From: Bacillota bacterium
GTDB lineage: Bacteria; Bacillota; Clostridia; Acetivibrionales; DSM-27016
Length of the DNA stretch: 64,000 nt
Direction of reading: 5' to 3'
NCBI GenBank assembly: GCA_023390115.1
Contig: JAEWDM010000034.1
Coordinates: forward strand, 92,411-156,410
Shown here: positions 1 through 9,417 of the stretch, one piece after another
Position numbering within the stretch: position 1 is the stretch's first letter
Layout: each line of letters opens with the position of its first letter
Program-made: the position numbers and the translations under genes
Notes under the pieces: generated by a model
The model's input: the letters and a program-made list of their open reading frames with translations, nothing else
The model's database searches: none
What the model was told of the DNA's origin: nothing

Positions 1-125
1 GCATTATGACAACGGTAAATGGAATTATGACACTGGATACTGCAATTGCCAACTCAAAAGAATTGCTAAGAAGCGGAGCGGACAGGATGTTTTTGCTTAT
101 CAAAATCGGCATGAGCATTAAATAA
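1..125 (+). CDS. C-terminal end of an unidentified protein (5' partial)
   Basis: An open frame enters from the left edge and stops with TAA at 123-125. About 40 residues are visible, ending in RMFLLIKIGMSIK. The tail is mixed and mildly basic, with no recognisable motif. A hairpin terminator follows directly, which supports this being a real gene end. I do not recognise the family and assign no function. Confidence 0.5.
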   Translation, partial: IMTTVNGIMTLDTAIANSKELLRSGADRMFLLIKIGMSIK

Positions 126-131
126 ATAAAG

Positions 132-175
132 AAACCACTATTGCCACTGCTTTGTGCCAATAGTGGTTTTTACAA
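132..175. terminator. Bidirectional rho-independent terminator
   Basis: The arm AAACCACTATTG (132-143) pairs with CAATAGTGGTTT further right, and CAC/GTG pairs extend it towards the loop. Ts follow on the plus strand and As precede it, so it can end both the partial gene on the left and the convergent kinase gene on the right. Confidence 0.8.
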
Positions 176-186
176 TATTTTAAAAT

Positions 187-1953
187 TTACTTATACCTCA
201 CGCACCGGGCTATTTCGGTAAATATTATCCCGAGGGCGTAAGCCCCTGCGTCGGGATGGCCCAGGCTTCTTTCCCCTACATTGCCTGCCCGGCCCATTCT
301 CGCCACAATATTTTCGGTTGCCTTTGCCCCGGCTGCCGCAGCCTCCGCGGCTTTTACAAATGCCGTCTTTGCGTCGTCGCCTTTATCAGCGCTTTCCGTC
401 CAAGAATCGGCACAGGGAATTAAGGCGTCATTTAATGTCTTATCTCCCACTACGGCTATTCTGCCAAAGGAGCGTTTCTCTGTGCTGTGAATTCCGTTTA
501 CCGCCATATTCATCATTTCCGCAAATTCCTTTACCGAAAGCTCCTTTTTATCTCCCGCATACCTTCCGGCTGCTCTGAAGGCAGAACCCCAAATGGGGCC
601 TGAAGCACCTCCGCAATATTGCATGATTACCAGGGAGCAAGCCTCCAAAAAGCTTCCTATGGACTGTGCGCTGCTTTCAACAATTGTCTTCCATTCTCTT
701 TTTAGCTGCTTAAAGCCTTTAGCCACACTCATTCCAAAATCTCCGTCTCCTGCGTGTGAGTCCAATTCGCAGAACGGCACCTCATTTTTGATAATATATT
801 CGCTCATTTTATCTACAATATAGATCATATTATTAATAGAAATTTTATTATCCTCAATAACCGCAAAGCCTTCACTTGTATCTGCCTTATAGGAAGCCTC
901 CCTGGCTTCCTCGCTTATTGCCTCCAGGTTCAGGTATTGCACTCTTTCCACAGGCCCGTCCACTCTGAAGGCCGGGGCGTCGCTTCTGCAGGAAAGAAGC
1001 TCCTTTAGCTGGTCATCCAGCTTCATAATAGAAACAGACGCACCGATCATATCAATGCTTGTCATATAGTTTCCTACGAATGTCCGGTTGATTTTAATAT
1101 TCTTTTGTGCCAGCTCTCTTGTTACGGCATTGTTCAGAAGATACAGCTCCTGTAAGGGGGTGCTGCCGAAGCCGTTAATCAGAAGCGCAATTTCTTCTTC
1201 GGCTGATTCGGACAGGCGCAGATCCTCAAGAAGAGATGATACCATTCTATGTGCCAGCTCATTTGCCGTGATGATGTTTTCTCTCTTCCTTCCCGGCTCT
1301 CCGTGAATACCAACGCCATACTCCATTTCATTTTCGCCGATATCAAAGGTTGGCGCGCCCTTTGCAGGCACGGTGCAGGAGCTGAAGGCAAAGCCTATGC
1401 TCCGCACATTCTGTGCGGCCTTTTGCGCAGCACTCTTAACCTCAGAAAGACTCTTTCCCTGCTCCGCAATTGCTCCGGCAATCTTGTGGACAAGCACGGT
1501 GCCCGCAACGCCCCGCCGTCCCACCGTGTACAGGCTGTCCTGAACTGCGATATCGTCCTCTACTTTTATATAATCCACTTGAAGTTCATCCTCGGATGCG
1601 AGATGTGCTGCGTTTTTGAAATTCATCACATCACCGCTGTAATTCTTAATGATAAGCAGGGTACCCTTGTCGCTTGCCGTTGCCTTAATTGCCTGGTATA
1701 CCTGAACCTGCGACGGAGAGGCAAAAATGTCTCCGCAAACCGCCGCATCAAGCATGCCCTTTCCTACAAAGCCTGCATGAGCAGGCTCGTGCCCGCTGCC
1801 CCCGCCGCTTATTAAGCTGACCTTATTTTTGTTAATCTCTTTTTTCTTAATTACCTTGTACTTTTCAATAAATTCAAACTCGGGATGTGCCGATACAATA
1901 CCGTTGCACATTTCGATTACCAGCGTTTCGGGCCTGTTTATGATCTTTTTCAT
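187..1953 (-). CDS. Single-chain dihydroxyacetone kinase (DhaK-DhaL fusion)
   Basis: A 588-residue cytoplasmic kinase that phosphorylates dihydroxyacetone to DHAP. The N-terminal DAK1 part (about 1-330) has GGGSGHEP with His55, GDVMNF with Asp108 and GIHGEPG with His217, matching the substrate-binding and covalent hemiaminal residues of DhaK. The C-terminal DAK2 part (about 370-588) has a DxxxGDGDFG metal/nucleotide motif and GGASGP and VGDKTLNDAL blocks. Both parts lie on one chain, as in ATP-dependent enzymes, so no PTS phosphodonor should be needed. Its ATG overlaps the gldA stop as TAATG, so the two are probably translationally coupled. With gldA it makes an oxidative glycerol-to-DHAP route. 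A split DhaK/DhaL pair lies at 60.4-63.1 kb. Confidence 0.93.
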   Translation of the reverse strand: MKKIINRPETLVIEMCNGIVSAHPEFEFIEKYKVIKKKEINKNKVSLISGGGSGHEPAHAGFVGKGMLDAAVCGDIFASPSQVQVYQAIKATASDKGTLLIIKNYSGDVMNFKNAAHLASEDELQVDYIKVEDDIAVQDSLYTVGRRGVAGTVLVHKIAGAIAEQGKSLSEVKSAAQKAAQNVRSIGFAFSSCTVPAKGAPTFDIGENEMEYGVGIHGEPGRKRENIITANELAHRMVSSLLEDLRLSESAEEEIALLINGFGSTPLQELYLLNNAVTRELAQKNIKINRTFVGNYMTSIDMIGASVSIMKLDDQLKELLSCRSDAPAFRVDGPVERVQYLNLEAISEEAREASYKADTSEGFAVIEDNKISINNMIYIVDKMSEYIIKNEVPFCELDSHAGDGDFGMSVAKGFKQLKREWKTIVESSAQSIGSFLEACSLVIMQYCGGASGPIWGSAFRAAGRYAGDKKELSVKEFAEMMNMAVNGIHSTEKRSFGRIAVVGDKTLNDALIPCADSWTESADKGDDAKTAFVKAAEAAAAGAKATENIVARMGRAGNVGERSLGHPDAGAYALGIIFTEIARCVRYK

Positions 1954-3092
1954 TACGCACCTCTCTTCCGGGACTTATACGCTTTGCCCAAAGCATCGGC
2001 TGTAATAATTGCCGCCGCCACCGATTCGGGGGTGACAGGGAAGGGCATGGAGTAAACCGATTCCTCAGGAATACAGGACTTCTCCGCCACCTGTATTAAT
2101 TCCTCTCCTGTGATCGAGTCCACACCTATGTCCTCAAGGCACACAGGCAGCCCTATTCTCGTACAGAAATCCAATACCTCATACAGCTCTTCCTCCGGTG
2201 CATTTTCCAGCACGAGCTGTACGATCGTGCCAAAAGCCACCTTTTCGCCATGGTAATACTTATGTGTTCCCTCTAAAATTGTTAATCCGTCATGAATGGC
2301 ATGTGCTGCGGCGAGCCCACCGCTCTCGAAGCCCAAGCCCGACAAAAGAATGTTGGCCTCAATAATATTTTCCAGTGCAGGGGTGACCTGCTTGCAACCG
2401 CAGGAAATCTTTGCCTTTTCGCCGTCCTTCAGAAGTGTCTGGTAGCATAATTCAGCTAAAGCCAGTGCCGTATTTGTTCCCTTTGCTTCCCGGCATAAGC
2501 CTTCACGGAAGCCGCACGGCAGGCCGGCATTTACGTTGGAATAAGAGGCCCAAGCTGCTCTCGCTTCAAAATAGGTTGAAAGAGCATCCCCCATACCGGA
2601 CACCAGAAAGCGTGAAGGCGCTTTTGCGATTACTGTTGTATCAATTAAAATTACGCTTGGACTCTGCTTAAAATACATATAATCGTCAAATGCACCGTCA
2701 GGAGTATACAACACTGCCGAATGGCTTGTAGGAGCATCTGTTGCTGCAATCGTGGGACATATAATAAGTGCGTCTCCCATGGCTACGCATTTTGCCGTGT
2801 CAATCGCTTTTCCTCCGCCCAGGCCAATGGTGCAGGAGCAGCCGTTTTTCTTTGCAATCTCCAATAATCTTGCAACCTCCTGGCGCGAGCATTCACCTTT
2901 AAACCCGCTTTCAACAAAATTAACCTGAAACTTTTTTTCTGTGGCATCCAGCTTTTCCTTTACCCGTGCCACATCATCAGGATGTGCAATTAAGAGTGCC
3001 GATGTTCCAAAGCTTTTTACAAAATAGCCCAAGTTCAATAATTCGTCTTCTCCCTGCACATACTTTGCCGGACAGATAAATGCTTTTCTCAT
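1953..3092 (-). CDS. gldA: Glycerol dehydrogenase, NAD+-dependent
   Basis: 379 residues, iron/zinc-type alcohol dehydrogenase family. It oxidises glycerol to dihydroxyacetone, the substrate of the adjoining kinase. GGGKAIDTAK is the NAD-binding segment. Metal ligands are expected at the Asp of SGMGDALSTYFEARA, the His of AAAHAIHDG and the His of HKYYHGEKVAFG. I chose the ATG at 3092 because AAGGAGGG lies 7 bases before it and MRKAFICPAKYVQG is the usual family N-terminus; the longer frame to 3179 adds an atypical tail. A minus-strand TATAAT at 3143-3138 has no good -35, as expected for an activator-dependent promoter served by the divergent PocR/AraC gene. Confidence 0.93.
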   Translation of the reverse strand: MRKAFICPAKYVQGEDELLNLGYFVKSFGTSALLIAHPDDVARVKEKLDATEKKFQVNFVESGFKGECSRQEVARLLEIAKKNGCSCTIGLGGGKAIDTAKCVAMGDALIICPTIAATDAPTSHSAVLYTPDGAFDDYMYFKQSPSVILIDTTVIAKAPSRFLVSGMGDALSTYFEARAAWASYSNVNAGLPCGFREGLCREAKGTNTALALAELCYQTLLKDGEKAKISCGCKQVTPALENIIEANILLSGLGFESGGLAAAHAIHDGLTILEGTHKYYHGEKVAFGTIVQLVLENAPEEELYEVLDFCTRIGLPVCLEDIGVDSITGEELIQVAEKSCIPEESVYSMPFPVTPESVAAAIITADALGKAYKSRKRGA

Positions 3093-3293
3093 ATGAACCC
3101 TCCTTAAGATATTAGCTTTTGACCGCATTTTAAGTTCATTATAGGAAAATATCCGTGAAATAGCATTAGATAATGGCACACACTTATTAAAAAAGGAGGT
3201 GGAAAATTATAAGAAATAAATTAAGATATTTGTATGACAGTTGATTACAGCCAGGCATACAGGAGTTTTATTAAAGCTATACAGGCCGCGGGC

Positions 3294-3323
3294 TTGACTT
3301 CTTAATTTCTTTTAATATATAAT
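3294..3323 (+). promoter_or_regulatory. Sigma-A promoter of the PocR/AraC regulator gene
   Basis: TTGACT (3294-3299), an 18-base spacer, then TATAAT (3318-3323), about 90 bases before the chosen TTG start. The 321-base gap 3093-3413 otherwise holds the gldA promoter side and, near 3190, a strong but orphan ribosome-site-like AAAAAGGAGGTGG with no ATG/GTG/TTG frame of useful length after it. Confidence 0.6.
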
Positions 3324-3413
3324 CGAAATATGCAGCAGTAATATGATGATATTTTACCATTAAAGCTTTTGCCCTTGGTAAAAGCTTCTATATCTGTAAG
3401 GAGGGATACCGGC

Positions 3414-4397
3414 TTGCGGGGAACCTTAACCAACATGCGTCAAATTTTCAGTCCTGCCAAATTTCAGAAAATACAGGATGATATTTCACTGGCAACGGGG
3501 CTTGCAATAATAACTGTCGATTATACCGGCGCACCTCTCACTGCCCACAGTAATTGCAGTGAATTTTGCAAAAGGATCCGCTCGTCTGAGAAATATCATA
3601 ATTATTGCGAGAAATGTGATTCTCATGGGGGCCTGGAGGCGGCAAGAATAGGCAGGCCGTTTATTTATTTCTGCCATGCCGGCCTTGTGGACTTTGCAAT
3701 ACCGGTTATCGCGGATAATTTATATTTGGGTGCTTTTATGGCAGGACAGGTGCTTCTGGACAAAAAGGATTCCCCAAATGAACTGGAGCATATTCTGCCA
3801 GGAGCAGGAAGCAGCATGGATTTAGACTGTGATAAGGAAATCCGGGATAGCTATGGGCTGCTTCCGGTAATGAGCCTGGAGAAAATTACCGCGCTTTCAA
3901 ATATGCTGGCGCATATTGCGGATTATTGCGTAAGGGAAGCAATGCTTCGCACTGCTGTTGCCCAGTTCAGTTCCAGAAAAAGTACCGTTGGATTTTATGA
4001 CAAAATAGAGCACGAGCCTGAAAATATACACCATAAACCCGGCTTAATTACAGAGTACCGCAGCAAGACCTCCAATAAGGTTTTGCAGCCTGCACTGGAC
4101 TATATAAGACATCACTGCGAGGAGAAAATAACACTTTCAAAAATGTCGGCCTTGTGCAATGTTTCGGCAAGCTATTTCAGCAAGCTGTTTGCAAAGGAAA
4201 AGCTCGGCAGTCTGTCGGACTATGTAAACCGTGTGAAAATTGAAAGGGCAAAGGAGCTTTTGCGCTCGACGGGGCTGCCTATCCGGTGTATTGCTGAAAA
4301 TCTGGGCTTTGAGGACTGCGGCTATTTTATTAAGGTTTTTAAGGGGAACGCCGGAAAAACTCCCGCGGAGTTCCGAAGGAATGCCCGGACACTGTAA
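3414..4397 (+). CDS. AraC-family regulator with PocR sensory domain
   Basis: 327 residues. The N-terminal half (about 8-165) is a PocR-type ligand domain, with a cysteine-containing stretch ending YCEKCDSHGG and later the block DNLYLGAFMAGQVLL. The C-terminal 100 residues form an AraC double helix-turn-helix (LSKMSALCNVSASYFSKLF ... GFEDCGYFIKVFK). PocR proteins respond to small polyols such as propanediol or glycerol, so this is the likely glycerol/DHA-responsive activator of the divergent gldA-kinase operon. The TTG start at 3414 follows GGAGGG by 8 bases; an upstream in-frame TTG at 3369 has no such site. Confidence 0.88.
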   Translation: MRGTLTNMRQIFSPAKFQKIQDDISLATGLAIITVDYTGAPLTAHSNCSEFCKRIRSSEKYHNYCEKCDSHGGLEAARIGRPFIYFCHAGLVDFAIPVIADNLYLGAFMAGQVLLDKKDSPNELEHILPGAGSSMDLDCDKEIRDSYGLLPVMSLEKITALSNMLAHIADYCVREAMLRTAVAQFSSRKSTVGFYDKIEHEPENIHHKPGLITEYRSKTSNKVLQPALDYIRHHCEEKITLSKMSALCNVSASYFSKLFAKEKLGSLSDYVNRVKIERAKELLRSTGLPIRCIAENLGFEDCGYFIKVFKGNAGKTPAEFRRNARTL

Positions 4398-4450
4398 CAC
4401 AGGAGTTGTTATGGTATGCAAATTTCTAAAAAAATTCTGCGAGCTTTCAG

Positions 4451-4484
4451 TACTGCCTGCTAAAATACCTTGAAGCAGGCAGTA
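4451..4484. terminator. Inverted repeat after the AraC gene
   Basis: TACTGCCTGCT (4451-4461) pairs perfectly with AGCAGGCAGTA (4474-4484) across a 12-base loop, 54 bases after the araC-type stop. There is no immediate T run, so it is a weak terminator or an mRNA end-stabiliser. Confidence 0.5.
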
Positions 4485-4601
4485 TTGGAAGCTCCATTTT
4501 ATTAAACATACCTTTCTGCTTTGAAGAGAGCATTGTTATCAGTACTAAACCCTATAGTTTTTTCAGGTATATATTTTTTTAAATAAATATGTTTATTTTT
4601 A

Positions 4602-4631
4602 TTGACGGGATATGACAAAAAAGTGTAATAT
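4602..4631 (+). promoter_or_regulatory. Candidate promoter of the chemoreceptor gene
   Basis: TTGACG (4602-4607), 18-base spacer, TAATAT (4626-4631), giving a leader of about 140 bases. The 382-base gap 4398-4779 holds only this and the preceding inverted repeat; no sigma-D (flagellar) promoter match was seen. Confidence 0.45.
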
Positions 4632-4779
4632 ATTAACAGCGAGTTTCTTAAATTTTAATAAAATGGGTATAAATTGGTATTAAAAATACTTATGTGGTAT
4701 ATATAATTGTTTTTACTCGGGGAATGGTCTTTCTTATATGAAGGCTTATATCTGTTTTATGCAAAAAGGAGGCCAAACG

Positions 4780-6762
4780 GTGAAGGGAATAAACTTAAAG
4801 GGCATGACATTAAAAATTTTGCTGCCTGTTATGATGCTTACGCTGGCAGGATTTATTGGAGTAATTGTAATCCAATATGTAAACGCAAAGCAAATTATTA
4901 TCAGCGATATAGAAGATGTGTCGCAAAACAGAGTTGAAAAAATTACTGCCAGAATTGATGGACTGCTGCAGGGCTGGAAATCTGAAATTGAGGTGCTGTC
5001 TACAACTGAAGCTGTTGTAAAAATGGATTTTCAGGAATTTAAAAAATATCTTGAGCAAAGGGAAGAGGTTTTTGACGGCTATGAAATGTTTCTGCTTTCA
5101 GATAAGGATGGTAATTTCAGGGCTACGACGGGACTTGACGGAAGCATAGCCGAAAGGGAATATTTCCCCAAGGTTATGAAGGGGCAAACAGCAATATCGG
5201 ACCCGGTAACATCCAAGGCCACGGGGAGGCCTATAATAGTAATTGCTGCTCCCGTAAAGGGCCCTGACGGAATTATCCAGGGTGTGGTGGCAGGAACAGT
5301 GGAGCTACATTATTTGTCCGATATTGTGAATAATGAAAGCTTTGGCGAATCAGGCCACGCATATATGATAAGCAAGCAGGGAATAGTCATAGCCCATGGA
5401 CAGAAGGAAAAAATACTTAAAGAAAATATGCTTGAAAACAGCAGCAAATCATTTATAGATATAACTAAAAAAATGGTTGACGGCGAAGCAGGAGTGGGCT
5501 ACTGCGACTATGAAGGAGACAGAAAGATAATAGCATACTCTCCGGCCGGAGCATCAGGATGGCCCGTAGCGGCGGTTGTTTCATATAAGGAGGCCAACAG
5601 CGATACAGAGCGTTTAAGGAACCTTGTTATTTTGATAAGTGCAATAATTATGGCAATAATGCTGATGGTTGTCTGCATTATTGTGGGAAGAGCGGTAATG
5701 CCATTGATAAAGCTTGCGGAAAGCACAAAACAGGTTGCTTCGGGAGATTTTACGGTAGAGATCCGGGATATGGGGAAGGATGAGGTAGGAAATCTGGCAA
5801 AAAGCTTTAAGGAGATGCTTGCGCAGATAAAGCGGCTGATTGGAGAGGTCGGACATATGAGCAGTGAGGTAGCTGCCTCAACAGGGCAGATGATGGTATC
5901 GACACAGGAGGTCAGCAATGCTTCGGAGCAGGTGGCGGATGCGGTTTCAGAGCTTGCCAAGGGAGCTACGGAGCAGGCTTTGTCTACTGAAAATGCCAAT
6001 ATGAAAATAGTGGAAATTATTGAAGGGCTTAAGGATATAAGCGGAGAAATGAATGTTTCCGATGAGATGTCTCAAAATGCAAGGCTCAAGGTGGAAGCGG
6101 GCGGAAGGTCCGTTGAAGATCAGAGGGCAAAAATGGATCAGACAAAGCAGGTATCGTTAAATGTGACGGAATCGGTAAATTCTCTTTCGGTAAAATCCGC
6201 TGAGATAGGCAAAATATTAGAGGTGATTAAAGGGATTGCAAACCAGACAAACCTGCTGTCTTTAAATGCCGCGATAGAGGCGGCACGCGCAGGAGAGCAG
6301 GGAAAGGGCTTTGCTGTGGTGGCCGAGGAGATCAGAAAGCTGGCAGAGCAGTCGGGGCACTCGGTAAATGAAATTGCCTCAATTATCAAGCAGGTACAGG
6401 CAGGGATACAGGAGACTGTGCATGAAATGGAAAGAGTACGGGAAACCTCGGATGATCAGGAAAAAGCCCTTTTAGAAACGGTAAAAGCATTCAGCGAAAT
6501 TTCTGATTCGGTGAATATTATTGCGGAAAAGGTTAAGAAGGTATCGGAGGAGTCCAGAAATTTAAGCGAAAAGGCGAGCCAGACAGGCCAGTTGATGGTT
6601 GAGGTGGCAAGCATTGCCGAGCAAACCGCCGCAGGGACGGAGGAGGTATCTGCCTCAACAGAAGAGCAGTCCTCAGTTATACAGCAGATTGCACATTCGG
6701 CAGAGGCAATGGCGGGCATGGCGGATGTGCTTCAGACAAGTCTTAAGAGATTCAAGGTTTAA
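4780..6762 (+). CDS. Methyl-accepting chemotaxis protein with dCache sensor
   Basis: 660 residues, membrane receptor. One transmembrane helix lies near residues 12-32 (LLPVMMLTLAGFIGVIVIQ) and a second near 275-300. Between them is an extracellular dCache-like domain with a DPVTSKATGRPIIVIAAPV segment. A HAMP linker follows (MPLIKLAESTKQVASGDF) and then a long signalling coiled coil with the hairpin tip around NQTNLLSLNAAIEAARAGEQ. The GTG start at 4780 is 7 bases after AAAGGAGG; the ATG at 4738 lacks a site. The ligand is unknown. Its stop overlaps the end of the convergent site-2 protease gene by four bases. Confidence 0.93.
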   Translation: MKGINLKGMTLKILLPVMMLTLAGFIGVIVIQYVNAKQIIISDIEDVSQNRVEKITARIDGLLQGWKSEIEVLSTTEAVVKMDFQEFKKYLEQREEVFDGYEMFLLSDKDGNFRATTGLDGSIAEREYFPKVMKGQTAISDPVTSKATGRPIIVIAAPVKGPDGIIQGVVAGTVELHYLSDIVNNESFGESGHAYMISKQGIVIAHGQKEKILKENMLENSSKSFIDITKKMVDGEAGVGYCDYEGDRKIIAYSPAGASGWPVAAVVSYKEANSDTERLRNLVILISAIIMAIMLMVVCIIVGRAVMPLIKLAESTKQVASGDFTVEIRDMGKDEVGNLAKSFKEMLAQIKRLIGEVGHMSSEVAASTGQMMVSTQEVSNASEQVADAVSELAKGATEQALSTENANMKIVEIIEGLKDISGEMNVSDEMSQNARLKVEAGGRSVEDQRAKMDQTKQVSLNVTESVNSLSVKSAEIGKILEVIKGIANQTNLLSLNAAIEAARAGEQGKGFAVVAEEIRKLAEQSGHSVNEIASIIKQVQAGIQETVHEMERVRETSDDQEKALLETVKAFSEISDSVNIIAEKVKKVSEESRNLSEKASQTGQLMVEVASIAEQTAAGTEEVSASTEEQSSVIQQIAHSAEAMAGMADVLQTSLKRFKV

Positions 6763-7397
6763 ATTATACCCATAAGTGAAAGCATACCGTTTAGCAGGAA
6801 TTTTATGGGCGGGGAGATTATATACTGCGACACGGGTGTTATCACTATCAATATGAGTATGATAGAGCCGTATTGCTCAAGAGTATATATTAATCTGTAC
6901 CTCCCCGCGGAAATAACATTGGAAAGCACATGAAACCCGTCAAGAGGAGGAATGGGTATCAGGTTAAAAACAAAAAGCATAATGTTAATCTGTATGGCAT
7001 AATACAGCATGTTGAGTATTATGCCATGCAGGCCGCCGGTGCCGGAAGCGGTATTAAAATCCAGGGCCGTCTTTAAAAATACTGTAAAAACAAATGCAAG
7101 GGCAAGGTTCATAAAAGGGCCTGCCAATGAGACAATTATATCATCTCTTTTAGGATTCTTATAGTAGCCGGTATTTACCTGCACCGGCTTTGCCCATCCA
7201 AAGCCCACAAGAGCTATTAAAATAAGCCCTATTATATCTATATGGGGAAGCGGGGACAGTGTAAGCCTTCCCTGGCTTCTGGGGGTAGGATCCCCCAAAC
7301 GGTCCGATGCAAAGGCATGGGCAAATTCATGGAATGAAAGTCCTATAAGTACTGCGGGAAGCGTCATCAAAATTCTCACAGGATCGAGATTAAACAT
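6759..7397 (-). CDS. Site-2 protease family membrane metalloprotease (M50)
   Basis: 212 residues with four to five hydrophobic helices. The zinc motif HEFAH sits at about residues 23-27 in the first helix, and the second metal motif NLIPIPPLDGFHVL occurs near 141-155. This compact form, without PDZ or CBS domains, is common in Firmicutes and probably cleaves membrane-bound substrates; the specific substrate is unknown. It precedes trpS divergently, an arrangement familiar in Clostridia, and converges on the chemoreceptor gene. Confidence 0.9.
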   Translation of the reverse strand: MFNLDPVRILMTLPAVLIGLSFHEFAHAFASDRLGDPTPRSQGRLTLSPLPHIDIIGLILIALVGFGWAKPVQVNTGYYKNPKRDDIIVSLAGPFMNLALAFVFTVFLKTALDFNTASGTGGLHGIILNMLYYAIQINIMLFVFNLIPIPPLDGFHVLSNVISAGRYRLIYTLEQYGSIILILIVITPVSQYIISPPIKFLLNGMLSLMGII

Positions 7398-7605
7398 ACG
7401 TCACTCCTAATACTTTATTTATAAATAACATGAAAATTATTTAACAAGAGTTTACCAGATGCCTGTCATGTTGTCCAGCTTTATTGCCCTCTCAATTACA
7501 TTATTTCTTGTAAAATTGGAGACTTATGTGCTAATATAATTAAAGAGCAAATTTTAAGCCCATCATTATGTACAAAGTAAAATTTAACCGGGAGAGTGAA
7601 GCTTA

Positions 7606-8592
7606 ATGAAAAAAGGAACTATTTTAAGTGGTATGAGGCCCACCGGGGCACTGCATCTGGGGAATTATTTCGGTGCGCTTGAAAACTGGGTTAAGCTGCA
7701 GGATGAATATGACTGCTATTTTTTTGTGGCTGACTGGCATGCTCTTACTACAGGCTATGAGGATACCTCTGAAATTAAAAATAATATAAATGAAGTTATA
7801 ATTGACTGGCTCAGTGCAGGGCTGGACCCGGAAAAATGTGTTATGTTTCTGCAATCGAATGTAAAGGCGCATGCGGAGCTGCACCTTCTTTTCTCAATGG
7901 TTACCCCTCTGTCATGGCTTTTAAGGTGTCCCACATACAAGGATCAGATTGCGCAGATAAAGGACAGGGATATTACCACTTATGGATTTTTAGGATATCC
8001 ATGCCTTCAGGCCGCGGATATTTTGATATATAAGGCGGACTTTGTGCCGGTCGGGGAGGATCAGATTCCGCATTTGGAGCTTACAAGGGAAATAGCAAGG
8101 AGGTTTAACTTCCTTTTTGGAGAGGTATTTCCTGAGCCTCAGGCAAAGCTCACCAAGGCAAAGGTTTTGCCGGGACTGGACGGGAGAAAAATGAGCAAGA
8201 GCTATGGGAATACCATAGCGTTATCCGACAGCCCTGAGGAAATCCGCAAAAAGGCTGGCACCATGATAACCGATCCCGCCAGGATAAGAAAGGATGATCC
8301 GGGACACCCCGAGGTCTGTTCGGTTTATGCATTTCATAAGGTGTTTAACGACAGTGAGGTGGATGAGATTGAGGAGCAGTGCAGGGGCGGCAAAATAGGC
8401 TGTGTGCAATGCAAGCGCAATCTTGCGGACAAAATGGTGGAGTATATGACTCCTATATATGAAAGGCGGCAGAGCATTTTGCAGAAGCCCCAAATGATAA
8501 GGGAAATTATACAAAATGGCAATGAAAATGCCTCAAAAATAGCCCAAAGAACCATAGAAGGTGTACGCAGGGCTATGAAAATAGACTGGTAG
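7606..8592 (+). CDS. trpS: Tryptophanyl-tRNA synthetase
   Basis: 328 residues, class I aminoacyl-tRNA synthetase charging tRNA-Trp. The HIGH-type signature is HLGN within GALHLGNYFGAL and the KMSKS loop is GRKMSKSYGN. Length fits the bacterial dimeric enzyme. The start follows GGGAGAG by about 9 bases. The 208-base upstream gap is shared with the divergent protease gene, and I see no T-box specifier or antiterminator in it. It begins a same-strand run trpS-scpA-scpB-DUF2953-ytfJ with short gaps. Confidence 0.97.
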   Translation: MKKGTILSGMRPTGALHLGNYFGALENWVKLQDEYDCYFFVADWHALTTGYEDTSEIKNNINEVIIDWLSAGLDPEKCVMFLQSNVKAHAELHLLFSMVTPLSWLLRCPTYKDQIAQIKDRDITTYGFLGYPCLQAADILIYKADFVPVGEDQIPHLELTREIARRFNFLFGEVFPEPQAKLTKAKVLPGLDGRKMSKSYGNTIALSDSPEEIRKKAGTMITDPARIRKDDPGHPEVCSVYAFHKVFNDSEVDEIEEQCRGGKIGCVQCKRNLADKMVEYMTPIYERRQSILQKPQMIREIIQNGNENASKIAQRTIEGVRRAMKIDW

Positions 8593-8613
8593 TTTTTTGA
8601 AGGGTAGGAACAA

Positions 8614-9363
8614 ATGGAAAGCTCTCTTACTAAGGCCTGTCAAATAAAGATACAAAACTTTGAAGGTCCTCTGGACTTGCTGTTTCACCTTATTGAAAAG
8701 AATAGAGTAAACATATATGATATCCCTATAAATGATATAACGGATCAGTATATGGAGTACATGTTCGCAATGCGGGAGCTGGATCTCGAGATTGCCAGCG
8801 AGTTCCTTGTCATGGCGGCGTCTCTTCTTCATATAAAGTCAAAAATGCTTTTGCCCGACAGAAAGGTAAAGGATGAGGAGGAGGACCCGAGAGAAGAGCT
8901 TGTTTTAAAGCTTGTGCAGTATAAAAAGTACAAGGAATTTTCCAAGACCTTAAAGGAAAGGGAAGAGACTTACGCAAAAGTGTTTTATAAGCTGCCCGAG
9001 GTCATGGATTTTGAGCCTGAGAGGGAGCTTCTTTCCCTGTCGCCCTTTGAGCTTGTGAAGATTTATAAGGATATTTTGGAAAGAAACAGAAAAAAAATAA
9101 ATGATACCTCGGGCAAAATGACACAAATAATGCAGCACGAGAAGGTTTCAATCAAGGGCAAAATAAGAGAGGTAATGAGAACCCTCATAAACAGGGCATT
9201 TTTTTCCTTTTCGGAGCTTTTTTCCATCAGGGTTAAATCCAGAACAGAGGTAGTCACGGGATTTCTGGCCATACTTGAATTAAGCAAGCTAAAGAAGGTT
9301 CAATTGGAGCAGAAAAAGCAATTTTCAGACATTATAGTCCGGCGAGGTCCGGAAAGCTTTTAA
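8614..9363 (+). CDS. scpA: Segregation and condensation protein A
   Basis: 249 residues. Kleisin subunit that bridges SMC heads in the bacterial condensin. The N-terminal block QNFEGPLDLLFHLIEKNRVNIYD is the hallmark, followed by DITDQYMEYM and LASEFLVMAASLLHIKSKMLLP-like kleisin helices. The C-terminal winged helix ends in ELSKLKKVQLEQ. It lies 21 bases after trpS and 54 before scpB, its obligate partner. Confidence 0.96.
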   Translation: MESSLTKACQIKIQNFEGPLDLLFHLIEKNRVNIYDIPINDITDQYMEYMFAMRELDLEIASEFLVMAASLLHIKSKMLLPDRKVKDEEEDPREELVLKLVQYKKYKEFSKTLKEREETYAKVFYKLPEVMDFEPERELLSLSPFELVKIYKDILERNRKKINDTSGKMTQIMQHEKVSIKGKIREVMRTLINRAFFSFSELFSIRVKSRTEVVTGFLAILELSKLKKVQLEQKKQFSDIIVRRGPESF

Positions 9364-9417
9364 GGCTTTATTGCTAAATATATAGTAATCCTGTGAAGCG
9401 GTTAGAGGTGAGATAGC

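Noticed and set aside
1249..1815. 188-codon plus-strand frame
   Set aside because: Antisense shadow of the dihydroxyacetone kinase gene, no ribosome site and no family features.
7398..7605. T-box riboswitch before trpS
   Set aside because: The gap is only 208 bases, shared with a divergent gene, and shows no T-box sequence or antiterminator.
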